Part shown: one piece after another, positions 1-7,000 of the stretch
How the letters are laid out: every line of letters starts with the position of its first letter
Position numbering within the stretch: the stretch's first letter is position 1
Assembly (NCBI GenBank): GCA_964545315.1
Contig: CAZJGI010000114.1
Location: 1 to 9,461, forward strand
DNA: 9,461 bases
DNA from: JAAYJR01 sp964545315
Lineage (GTDB): Bacteria > Bacteroidota > Bacteroidia > Bacteroidales > Prolixibacteraceae
Direction: 5' to 3'
The notes under the pieces: generated by a model
Told to the model about the DNA's origin: nothing
Databases searched by the model: none
What the model saw: the letters and a program-made list of their open reading frames with translations, nothing else
Made by a program: the position numbers and the translations under genes

Positions 1-137
1 GATAAGGGATCTAATATACTTGCTGCAATGATTAAAGGGTTAACCTACTGGCTGCAATGATAAGGGATCTAATATACTTGCTGCAATGATTAAAGGGTTA
101 ACCTACTGGCTGCTTTGATGAGGACCTTATCCTTTGC
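1..137. repeat. Tandem array of 29-bp units (58-bp higher-order repeat), open at left edge
   Basis: Units starting with gctgc begin at 22, 51, 80 and 109, exactly 29 bp apart; positions 1-21 are the tail of a further unit cut by the window edge. Two types alternate. Type A (51-79, partial at 1-21) continues gctgcaatgataaggg; type B (22-50 and 80-108) continues gctgcaatgattaaaggg and contains the palindrome GGTTAACC. A and B agree at 20 of 29 positions, whereas repeats of the same type are identical, so the recent duplication unit is the 58-bp A+B pair. The last unit (109-137) is diverged, ends ccttatcctttgc and runs straight into the palindrome at 137-156. The length is not a multiple of three and both strands meet stops, so it is not coding. 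There are no spacers. Function unknown. Confidence 0.93.
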
Positions 138-160
138 CGTCGGTTTTAACCGACGGATAT
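125..160 (+). repeat. Structured repeat, left copy: conserved flank plus 20-nt palindrome
   Basis: The block reads ccttatcctttg (125-136), then a hairpin at 137-156 with arms CCGTCGGTT and AACCGACGG and a TT centre, then atat. It matches 4013-4048 read on the minus strand: 16 bases on the left side and 8 on the right are identical, while the inner 12 bases differ but keep perfect pairing. It lies 3' of the lipoprotein gene, pointing against it. Neither strand has a T-run after the stem, so it is not a standard intrinsic terminator. A competing pairing, TATCC (128-132) with GGATA (155-159), is also possible. Its role is unknown; a REP-like or MITE-like element is the closest description. Confidence 0.8.
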
Positions 161-223
161 GAATAAGTACAATGCCACCTCGTATTTTCTTGCACCGCCC
201 CTAATCCGGTTTCAGATAAATTA
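157..223. other. Short spacer after lipoprotein gene
   Basis: This is the spacer between the left palindrome and the lipoprotein stop codon. Apart from the atat that belongs to the structured repeat I see no promoter, terminator stem with T-run, or small reading frame that can be supported here. Confidence 0.5.
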
Positions 224-973
224 CTACCTGCATTCAGGGTTTCCAGCATATGCGAACTTGTTATTTACAAAATAGATACACCCGTCGCCACAAACTTCAT
301 ATTTATATGTAGTACTCTTTCCGTTGGCATCAGTCATTAAAATATTTCCGGAGGTTTTTGTGCCGGTGATCCTCCATGTTCCTCCTCCCCCTCCCTGGGA
401 AGCAGTACCCCAACCGGTTCCGCTGTATCCCGATTCGGAGGATGAATAATATCTCCCATCGGGACACAAGGATATTTTCCTTTCAGTACCACCTGTTTGT
501 CCGGCGCCAACCGCACTAAAACTATAGTACATGCCTTTGAAATAATCCATCAGTGATTGATCATTTTCGAAGGAAGGCGATGTCCCAGCACTTCCGGAGG
601 TTGTATTGGCAAGGTCTGCTTTATTCAGTTCATCAGCAATTACCTGTAATTGTTCCTGCTTCTGATTGAAAGCTTTAGTATTTTCCGACCATGAGATAAG
701 AGTCTGGTCCGCAGCGTTGAAAACAAAATCATAAGGGATATAACCTCTCCACATTTCCTGCAGGGTCCACCTGGCAATAAATTGATCGTCAACTACCTGG
801 TACGACTTCGATTTTCCAAGTAGAGATTCCACTTCTGAATAAGTCATTCCCGGACGAAGCTGGTTGGTCAACTGCACAGAATTCAACTGTAAAGACTTCA
901 TGCTTGCGCATCCGGCAAAAACAAAAACCAAGACTGTTATAACAACCAATAAATTGAAATTTAACTTTTTCAT
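224..973 (-). CDS. Lipoprotein with SmpA/BamE-like N-terminal region and four-cysteine C-terminal domain
   Basis: 249 residues. A signal peptide with a hydrophobic run (residues 8-20) ends in a lipobox, VFAGC, so Cys22 would be lipidated and the protein membrane-anchored. Residues 36-55, with LRPGMTYSEVESLLGK, match the pattern L..GMT...V..LLG of SmpA/OmlA/BamE-type small lipoproteins, followed by a WTLQEMWRGYIPYDFVF strand region. A Gln/Asn-rich linker (about 100-135) leads to a Gly/Ser-rich domain (about 138-249) with ISLCPDGRYYSSSESG, GGGGGTWRI and a closing IYFVNNKFAYAG. Cys170, 228, 232 and 248 could form two disulfides. I do not know a function for that domain; the BamE-like part is a fold resemblance, not evidence for a role in outer-membrane assembly. 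It starts 23 bp after the fibre gene stop, with an A-rich leader typical of Bacteroidota, so it is probably the second gene of an operon. Confidence 0.88.
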   Translation of the reverse strand: MKKLNFNLLVVITVLVFVFAGCASMKSLQLNSVQLTNQLRPGMTYSEVESLLGKSKSYQVVDDQFIARWTLQEMWRGYIPYDFVFNAADQTLISWSENTKAFNQKQEQLQVIADELNKADLANTTSGSAGTSPSFENDQSLMDYFKGMYYSFSAVGAGQTGGTERKISLCPDGRYYSSSESGYSGTGWGTASQGGGGGTWRITGTKTSGNILMTDANGKSTTYKYEVCGDGCIYFVNNKFAYAGNPECR

Positions 974-996
974 TTTTAATATTTTATAACCTGTAA

Positions 997-3813
997 TTAC
1001 TTTTCTGCAGTTAATCCCGGTAAGGTTTCCATTTTGTTAAGTCGCGAATTTAACTTCGCGACCTCTTCTCTCATTTTTTTCAATTCCTTTGAATTTGCTT
1101 CATTTCCGGTCTTCAGTCGGTCATTTTCAGCTTTCAGATGTTCAATTATTTTCTGCTGTTCCTTAACTGCTTCTACAATAACAGCAGAAATTTCAGCATA
1201 ATTTATCCCTTTGTACCCGTCTGATTCATTTGTGAATACAAGTTCAGGAATAATTTTTTCAAATTCCTGGGCAATAAATCCGATTCTGGTACCCATTCCA
1301 GGATCGCTCTTCCATGTGAAACAGACACCACGGAGTTGCAATACTCTTTCAAGGCAGTTGTCAAGCGTTTTAATATTCTCTTTAAGCCTGATATCTGAAG
1401 TTGAAGTTGTAAGTGTACCATCAGACGTGCGGTGTACCGCACCGGCAGATGTTCCTGATCCTATTGATCTAAAACGTGCGTTTCCATTCACATCAAGACT
1501 TTGAGTGGGAGTATCTGTTCCCAGCCCTACTCTTTGACCTGCGGGTTCCAAAACCAGATAGCCTGCATCAGAATAAATTCGTCCGTGAGTGCCATCATGG
1601 GTAAGACCAATGTAATTGCCCCAGTTATTGGTGGCAGGACCGTGAACATTAAGTTTGGCAGCATAAGTCCGGTTATTACCAAATCCTGAATATATTCCAA
1701 ATACCTCCTCTGATGCATCATCTGCTGCAATATAATGAATATTGTTGTTTACAAACTGAATGCCGGTCCGTCCGCTACCTCCATCTGAATCACGGATTAT
1801 CAGATTAGGCCCCTGGGAAGCCGAAAGATCGAGTTTTGCTGCCGGAGATGAGGTACCTATTCCTACATTACCGGTATTAAAATAAATATTACTTCCACTG
1901 GTCATCCATTGTCCTGAAGCCGGAGTTGCCCAGGATGCAAGTCCGTTTGCATCTGAAGTCAGTACTTTCCCTGCCCCGGGAGTGCCTCCTGTAATTTTAA
2001 CCTGTCCGGCTACTTCGAGTTTTGCTGAAGGGGTGGATGATCCTATTCCAACGTTACTCATAACACAAAATGTTCCTCCTAAAAAATAACCGGAATATCC
2101 GGAGGAGGAAGATACTGAACCCTGAACACCATAAGTAATTCCCGTTGATGAAGTATTACTTCCCCACACTCCGACTCCTTCAACTGATTTTGACTCCCCT
2201 TTCACTCCATAATTTACTCCCGTGCCCGAATTGGCAAGGCCTTTAACCCCTGTTCCCGCACTGCTCGCTGTAAAACCGCTAATTCCAGTGGCATTGCCCG
2301 TGGCAGCATGCATAATTGCCGCTATTCCTGTACCAGATGAAGAATTGTTGTGTGCCGAAATTGAGGTAACCTCCCCTGTCTCTGCCGGATTATAAACATA
2401 AATTGCATTTCCGGTTCCTGACTGGTTAATTGAAAAAGCAGCATCAGCCCCACCGTAATCACCTGAATATGGAAGCACAAATCCTCCGGAAGCATTTTGC
2501 CAGGAAGCAAGTCCGGCAGCATCAGAAGTGAGTAGTTTGCCGGCGCCGGGGTTGCCGCCGGTGATTTTTACCTGGCCGGCAACTTCCAGTTTAGCTCCTG
2601 GATTTGTAATTCCTATACCCATATCGCCGCTAACATAAAACTTACCTCCTGTAAAATAGCCCGAATAACCTGAAGCTGAATTTACTTCTCCATAGATTCC
2701 ATATGTTGTTCCGGTGGCAGCGTCAGCTTTTCCATAGATACCTTTCCCTGATGTAGATCTGCTCCAGCCATATACACCATATGTAAGTCCGGTTGTTGCA
2801 ACAGCATTACCATATACTCCCATCCCTGATGTCGATTCTGATTGTCCCCAGACGCCATGTGTACCACCAGTTGATGCCAGCGCCATGCCAAAAACCCCGC
2901 TACCCATAACTGAAGATGTTTTACCAAAAACCCCGTTGGGATGACCAGATGTTGCCTCCGCACTTCCCATTACACCGGCGCCATATTCTGATGTTGTATT
3001 TCCATAAACCCCGTAGGTTTTATTCAAAGTTGACGAAGAATACCCATAAATTCCAGAAGATCCGTCAGTTGTATTGGAATTTTCAACACTGAACCCTGAT
3101 CCGCCTGTATTTACAGAACCTGTAAAAGGTAAATTCATATCCCCGTTAAGATCATCATCCGGGTTCCAGGTTGTTCCGTTCCATTTTAATACCTGTCCAC
3201 TGGCAGCTGACTGTTGTGCTATTTTCAGCGGCTGGGCAGTAGTGCCCTGTCCTGCAAGTGTGGCATCAGTGCGCACATAATCGGTACCCCAGTTGTCGCC
3301 ACCCCCGGATGATGGAAGGGTTACGGTACCGCCTCCCTTGCTCAGGGAAAGATTAGTTCCGGTGATGCTTAAAGTCTGGATTTCATTAGCAGGATCACCA
3401 TCTGCCTCCACTTCCACTGTTCTGGCGTGAAGTGCATAAGGCACAGAAAGCAACTGCGTAGTGCCAAGGTGAGAAAAGGAATTGCCGTTATCAGGATCAA
3501 GCTCAACCTTCAAAAAATATGCAGAACTACCCCATACAACAGTACTTATGTTTCCGCTAACAGGGACTCCCATACCGACTTTCAGGTTGACAATCCCAAA
3601 AGAATTTGTTGTGTCAGATTGGGTTTCCACATATACTGCTGTACCTGTGTCGCTCGTTTGTAAAATGCTGAATTTGAATTTAACGGCCTTATTGACAACC
3701 ATGTCCCCTGAACTGTTGCGTACCACAGCCTGATAGCTGAAACCGGCAGGAACCTGAGCTATTAAATTCAGAAAAGACAGGGAAAAGATAACGGTGATTG
3801 CAATTTTTTTCAT
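997..3813 (-). CDS. Secreted fibre/adhesin-like protein with C-terminal S74 intramolecular chaperone domain
   Basis: 938 residues. A signal peptide (1-20, ending LNLIAQ) is followed by an N-terminal domain (about 21-130, VPAGFSYQAVVRNSSG to LLSVPYALHA) common in secreted Bacteroidota proteins. Two stretches of G[VI]xG repeats follow (254-375 and 496-565), like the stacked turns of trimeric beta-fibres, each followed by a near-identical module (381-439 and 571-629). The C-terminus is a Peptidase_S74 domain from Ser806 in SDIRLKENI, with RIGFIAQEFEKIIPE and YAEISAVIVEAVKEQ, then a coiled coil (about 880-928). In known S74 proteins a Ser and a Lys five residues later form the self-cleavage dyad; Ser806 and Lys811 fit, predicting a cut between Thr805 and Ser806 that frees the trimerising chaperone. 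Such domains occur in phage tail fibres, but signal peptide and neighbours argue for a cellular surface protein. No T9SS sorting domain is visible. The gene looks richer in G+C than the kinase genes. Confidence 0.92.
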   Translation of the reverse strand: MKKIAITVIFSLSFLNLIAQVPAGFSYQAVVRNSSGDMVVNKAVKFKFSILQTSDTGTAVYVETQSDTTNSFGIVNLKVGMGVPVSGNISTVVWGSSAYFLKVELDPDNGNSFSHLGTTQLLSVPYALHARTVEVEADGDPANEIQTLSITGTNLSLSKGGGTVTLPSSGGGDNWGTDYVRTDATLAGQGTTAQPLKIAQQSAASGQVLKWNGTTWNPDDDLNGDMNLPFTGSVNTGGSGFSVENSNTTDGSSGIYGYSSSTLNKTYGVYGNTTSEYGAGVMGSAEATSGHPNGVFGKTSSVMGSGVFGMALASTGGTHGVWGQSESTSGMGVYGNAVATTGLTYGVYGWSRSTSGKGIYGKADAATGTTYGIYGEVNSASGYSGYFTGGKFYVSGDMGIGITNPGAKLEVAGQVKITGGNPGAGKLLTSDAAGLASWQNASGGFVLPYSGDYGGADAAFSINQSGTGNAIYVYNPAETGEVTSISAHNNSSSGTGIAAIMHAATGNATGISGFTASSAGTGVKGLANSGTGVNYGVKGESKSVEGVGVWGSNTSSTGITYGVQGSVSSSSGYSGYFLGGTFCVMSNVGIGSSTPSAKLEVAGQVKITGGTPGAGKVLTSDANGLASWATPASGQWMTSGSNIYFNTGNVGIGTSSPAAKLDLSASQGPNLIIRDSDGGSGRTGIQFVNNNIHYIAADDASEEVFGIYSGFGNNRTYAAKLNVHGPATNNWGNYIGLTHDGTHGRIYSDAGYLVLEPAGQRVGLGTDTPTQSLDVNGNARFRSIGSGTSAGAVHRTSDGTLTTSTSDIRLKENIKTLDNCLERVLQLRGVCFTWKSDPGMGTRIGFIAQEFEKIIPELVFTNESDGYKGINYAEISAVIVEAVKEQQKIIEHLKAENDRLKTGNEANSKELKKMREEVAKLNSRLNKMETLPGLTAEK
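1927..2103 (-). repeat. Internal protein module, copy 2 (residues 571-629 of the fibre protein)
   Basis: Begins SGYSGYFLGG, contains AKLEVAGQVKITGG and ends GLASWA. It is the partner of the module at 2497-2673: same 59-residue length, 44 identical residues, offset exactly 190 residues. It ends the second G[VI]xG repeat block and probably marks the change from stacked repeats to another fibre segment. A third, weaker version of the GIGxxxPxAKL piece occurs at residues 650-662. Confidence 0.9.
2119..2328 (-). repeat. G[VI]xG repeat block 2 in fibre protein
   Basis: Residues 496-565. Motif glycines sit at 496, 510, 522, 536, 548 and 562, so the steps are 14, 12, 14, 12, 14. This is the same ruler as in the first block. 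The first motif (GIAA) is degenerate. The regular glycines and small residues suggest stacked beta turns in a trimeric fibre. Confidence 0.85.
2497..2673 (-). repeat. Internal protein module, copy 1 (residues 381-439 of the fibre protein)
   Basis: Begins SGYSGYFTGG, contains AKLEVAGQVKITGG and ends GLASWQ. It pairs with the copy at 1927-2103. The DNA here is locally very rich in G+C (around 2535-2580), and many synonymous codons differ from the second copy although the protein is nearly the same. Confidence 0.9.
2689..3054 (-). repeat. G[VI]xG repeat block 1 in fibre protein
   Basis: Residues 254-375. Motifs GIYG, GVYG, GVMG, GVFG, GVFG, GVWG, GVYG, GVYG, GIYG and GIYG begin at residues 254, 268, 280, 294, 306, 320, 332, 346, 358 and 372. 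The steps alternate 14 and 12 without exception, giving a 26-residue (78-bp) super-repeat. The third position of each motif is nearly always aromatic. Between motifs are Ser/Thr/Ala-rich stretches such as SESTSG and DAATG. Confidence 0.92.
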
Positions 3814-3915
3814 CTTGATTATTTTTAATGATTTTATTGACCTGAATATGTTAAAGACCGGGTAATAATTATTCTTGGAGATGAGGGTTATTGTATTGGT
3901 AATTAATAAATTGCT

Positions 3916-3947
3916 AAAATATAGTGCTTATGAAAACCCTAATAAAA
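3916..3947 (-). promoter_or_regulatory. Weak promoter candidate for fibre/lipoprotein operon
   Basis: On the minus strand TATATTTT (3923-3916) approaches the Bacteroidota -7 box TAnnTTTG, lacking only the last G, with TTTT at 3947-3944 in place of the -33 TTTG and a 20-nt spacer. It would give a leader of about 100 nt. Both boxes are imperfect in very A+T-rich DNA, so chance is likely. Confidence 0.22.
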
Positions 3948-3964
3948 GTTACGAATAAATTCTG

Positions 3965-3978
3965 ATTATTTAAATAAT
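3965..3978. promoter_or_regulatory. Perfect 14-bp palindrome attatttaaataat, possible operator
   Basis: The sequence is fully self-complementary. It lies just downstream (minus strand) of the -7-like box at 3987-3994, about where transcription from that box would begin, which is a usual place for a repressor site. In A+T-rich DNA such palindromes also arise by chance, and no regulator gene is in the window. Confidence 0.25.
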
Positions 3979-3986
3979 GTCCTGGA

Positions 3987-3994
3987 CAAAAATA
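3987..3994 (-). promoter_or_regulatory. Candidate -7 box TATTTTTG upstream of fibre gene
   Basis: It matches the Bacteroidota -7 consensus TAnnTTTG at every fixed position. No clear TTG is found about 20 nt upstream, so the -33 half is missing. Transcription would begin near 3980 and leave a leader of about 165 nt. It lies between two A+T palindromes (3965-3978 and 4004-4015). Confidence 0.3.
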
Positions 3995-4012
3995 TTTGAA
4001 TCTTATAAATTT

Positions 4013-4048
4013 ATATCCGTTCACTGAAGTGAACGGCAAAGGATAAGG
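4013..4048 (-). repeat. Structured repeat, right copy: conserved flank plus 20-nt palindrome
   Basis: Read on the minus strand this is ccttatcctttg, a hairpin (4036-4017) with arms CCGTTCACT and AGTGAACGG around TC, then atat. It is the inverted counterpart of 125-160: 27 of 36 bases are identical, and all differences fall in the 12 inner bases, where stem pairing is fully kept. It lies 3' of the large kinase gene. The stem is followed by atataaattt rather than a T-run, so intrinsic termination is doubtful. Confidence 0.8.
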
Positions 4049-4090
4049 CTTTGAACTATTAGGCTACTTTGATCAGGACCTTATTCTTTG
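4037..4090 (-). repeat. Imperfect inverted repeat spanning the kinase stop codon
   Basis: On the + strand caaaggataagg (4037-4048) and ccttattctttg (4079-4090) pair at 11 of 12 positions around a 30-nt loop. In the kinase transcript the loop contains the UGA stop, and the 9-bp hairpin of the right repeat copy follows directly, giving two stems in a row at the 3' end. The half at 4062-4090 matches 108-136 at 26 of 29 bases, so it belongs to the same repeat family as the left array. A role in protecting the 3' end or reducing read-through is possible but unproven. Confidence 0.7.
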
Positions 4091-7000
4091 TTTGATCTGT
4101 CCTGTCTCCCCGGGAAGAAATACTGTAAAAGTAGTACCCTGGTTAACTTTGGATATAAAAGTAATATCCCCTCCGTGCATCTGAATAAACTTCCGCGATA
4201 TAGCAAGTCCAAGCCCTGTTCCATGGATATTCTTTACATTTGGAGCACGCCAGAATGCATCAAAAATTTTGTTTTGGGCTTCTTCAGCTATCCCAAGACC
4301 CCTGTCTGTTATCTCTATTGTATACCCTTTATCCTTTCTCTTAATGATAACATCAATCGTCGTTCCTGCCTCTGAATATTTAAAACTGTTTGTAAGCAGA
4401 TTTGAAATTACTTCATCTATCATTTGTTTATCTGCATGAATAACAGCAGCTCCCGAAACTCCTTTAAAATTTATTTGATGATCATTATTAAATGATTCAC
4501 TCACCTTTTCAATAACATGCCGAACAAGAAAATTCAGATTCTCTTTCGTAGGGGAAAAATTAATCTTACCGGATTCAAGCCGGGAAAGATTTAATGTCTT
4601 TTCAATAATATTCCGTAAAAACTCAATGCTGCTTTTAAGCCGTTCTATTTTTTTATTTCGCTCAGCAATTGTCATTCTATCCCAGTTTGCTTCCAATGAT
4701 TCAGAGGCCATCAACATGATAGCCAAGGGAGTGCGAAATTCATGTGATGCCATTGAAACGAACCGGGACTTTAATTCATTCAGTTCTTTTTCTTTCTGAA
4801 GGGCCATTACCAGCGAATTTTCAATATTTTTTCTTGTAGAAATATCCGTATGTGTTCCGATCATTCGCTCGGGATTTCCATTTATATCCCTGCTTATTAT
4901 CTTTCCCCTGTCCAGTATCCATTTATATTCTCCGTTTTTACATAAAATACGGTGTTCGTTATGAAAACTGTCGGTTTCTCCTTTGATATACAAATTTAAA
5001 TCTCTCATTATGTGCATAGAATCTTCAGGATGAATTCTGCTTTCCCATTCCTCAGATGTATCAGAAATCTCATTTTCATTGTATCCCAGCATGTTTTTCC
5101 ACTGTTTGGAGTAAAACACTTTGCCGGTACTAAAATTCCAGTCCCAAATGCCATCACCTGAGCTTTCCAGCGCAAATTGCCAGCGGGCTTCGCTTTTTCT
5201 CAACTGGTCTTCAAATTTTAATCTTTGGGAAATATCCCTGGAAAGGGCAAACAGGGCATCATTGTTATTCCATTTACCCATTGCCACCTTTGTTTCTACT
5301 GGTAATGTATCCCCATTTTTTGAATAAAGGGGAACTGTACAAAAAAACCTTTCCCCGGCCAGCATTTCTTCAATGATCGATCTAACCTCTTCCCTAGTGG
5401 CGGGTGGATTTAATTCCGTTACGCTCCTCCCGTATAATTCTTTTCTGGTATAGCCTAATTTATTTTCAACATTCTTATTAAACTCTATAAGATTTCCGGC
5501 TTTGTCAATGATAAATAAGAACTCGTCGATTGTATTAAATAATAACCGGAAATTTTCCTGACTTGAAATAAGTTGTTGTTGAGTATATATTCTATATAGA
5601 GCACCTGACATCTGACTGGCAATCAATCCTATGTGGTTCACTAAAATATCACCGAATTTTTCAGTTGACGGGGAACCGAAAGCCAAAAATCCGAGTAATT
5701 TTTTGCCATAAATAATAGGTTTATAACCTACCTGCGAAAAATTCTCTTTTTGCAGCAGTTCAGGTTCAGTTACAACATCCTTAACAGCCTTCATTTTCAA
5801 TTTCTTGTGGTCAACCAACTTATCAGGAAAAATATCTGCCACAATTTCTTTAAGCTTTTTTGCCAAATCGCCCGAGATTCCTGCATAATCAGCTAATTGA
5901 AACCGGTTTGCTGTGGCATCATAAAGAAAAAAACCTACTGCACTAATTTCTTCCGGCTTTAAAATATATTTGATCATTAACTTTATTGCTTCTGCAGGAT
6001 TGGTGACTGCAGCCAGCTTGAACCCAAGTTTACGCTGATCGAGGCTGTAACTTTCAGCTAAACGGGTATCTGTAATATCCCTGTTGATTGAAAGTACTTC
6101 ATTATCAGAGATACCAACAATCCGGTTTTCATAATAATATTTCCTGTTGTGGACTACTGCTGAGTAATTAAATATAACCGTTTCTTTTGTGGCAAGTACC
6201 TTTATTAGTGAATCTTTAACTTTTTTCGCCAGATCAGGTGAAAGCACCTCTTCTAATCTTTTTCCAATAATTTTTTCCTTTGGAGAAATAAGTTTTTCAT
6301 CGTGCAAGGTAAAAACATCTTTATATGTACCTTCTTTATCCAGATAAAAAAGCAAATCAGGGAATGTATTTAATAATCCCTCTTTGATTTGATTACTCTC
6401 CTTTAACTCCTGCTCTGCTTTTTTCTTTTCACTAATATCAATCTTTATGGCGATAAAATTAATGATATCCCCTTTGGCATTTTTAAGTGGAGAGATGGTT
6501 AGGTCCTCCGGGAATAAAGTCCCGTCTTTCCTTTTGTTGATAACTTCACCACGCCATACTTTTCCTTCCAGGATAGTTTTCCACAGTTGCTGATAAAATT
6601 TTTCTGAATGGACTCCCGATTTCTCCAGTCTTCCTACTTTTTCTTTCTTCAATTCTTCAAAAGAATAGCCTGATAATTTTTCATAACTGGCATTACACCA
6701 GATTAAATTTCCATCTACATCTGAAATAACCAGGGCGTGGGCAAAATTTTCGAAAGCTACCTGTTGCAATTGTAATGCTTTTTCGGCCTCAATTCTTTTA
6801 CGGATGTCAATTGCAACTGCTGCATAATAAATGATCCGGCCACTTTCGTCTAATATTCTGTTAACTGACATCATTACAGGGATATGAGTTCCATCTTTTG
6901 CTATTAAAGTGAACTCGACCGGTTCCTTAATATTATTTGCAATGTAATACATTGCAGCCTCAGTTGTTTTGAAAGTTATTTTTTTTCCTTTTTCAATCTT

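Larger units (their letters stand above)
3814..4072. other. Intergenic region between sensor kinase and fibre gene
   Basis: This 259-bp A+T-rich spacer holds no gene. From the kinase side it contains most of the right copy of the structured repeat, then palindromes at 4004-4015 and 3965-3978 with a Bacteroidota -7-like sequence between them, a second weak promoter candidate nearer the fibre gene, and an A-rich leader (aaaaataatcaag) just before its ATG. The fibre operon most likely has its own promoter here. Confidence 0.7.

Noticed and set aside
1..137. CRISPR array
   Set aside because: The unit length is right, but units abut without unique spacers, two unit types alternate, and no cas gene is present.
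137..156. Intrinsic terminator after the lipoprotein gene
   Set aside because: The stem is strong, but neither strand has a T-run after it (minus continues caaaggataagg, plus continues atatgaataag).
1203..3733. Several 60-97-codon frames on both strands inside the fibre gene
   Set aside because: They overlap a well-supported 938-residue gene, have no recognisable motifs or own leaders, and follow from its repetitive, stop-poor sequence.
997..3813. Prophage tail fibre
   Set aside because: The S74 domain is shared with phage fibres, but the protein has a signal peptide and a Bacteroidota secreted-protein N-domain, and no other phage gene is near.
4017..4036. Intrinsic terminator after the large kinase
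   Set aside because: On the minus strand the stem is followed by atataaatttataag, not a T-run; its homology to 137-156 is better explained by a repeat family.
137..4036. Integron attC sites
   Set aside because: A variable palindromic centre with fixed ends is reminiscent of attC, but the fixed ends are not complementary throughout, the RYYYAAC/GTTRRRY core sites are absent, and no integrase is seen.
4088..5327. Plus-strand frames opposite the large kinase
   Set aside because: Antisense shadows of conserved HATPase and PAS coding sequence without start context or family features.
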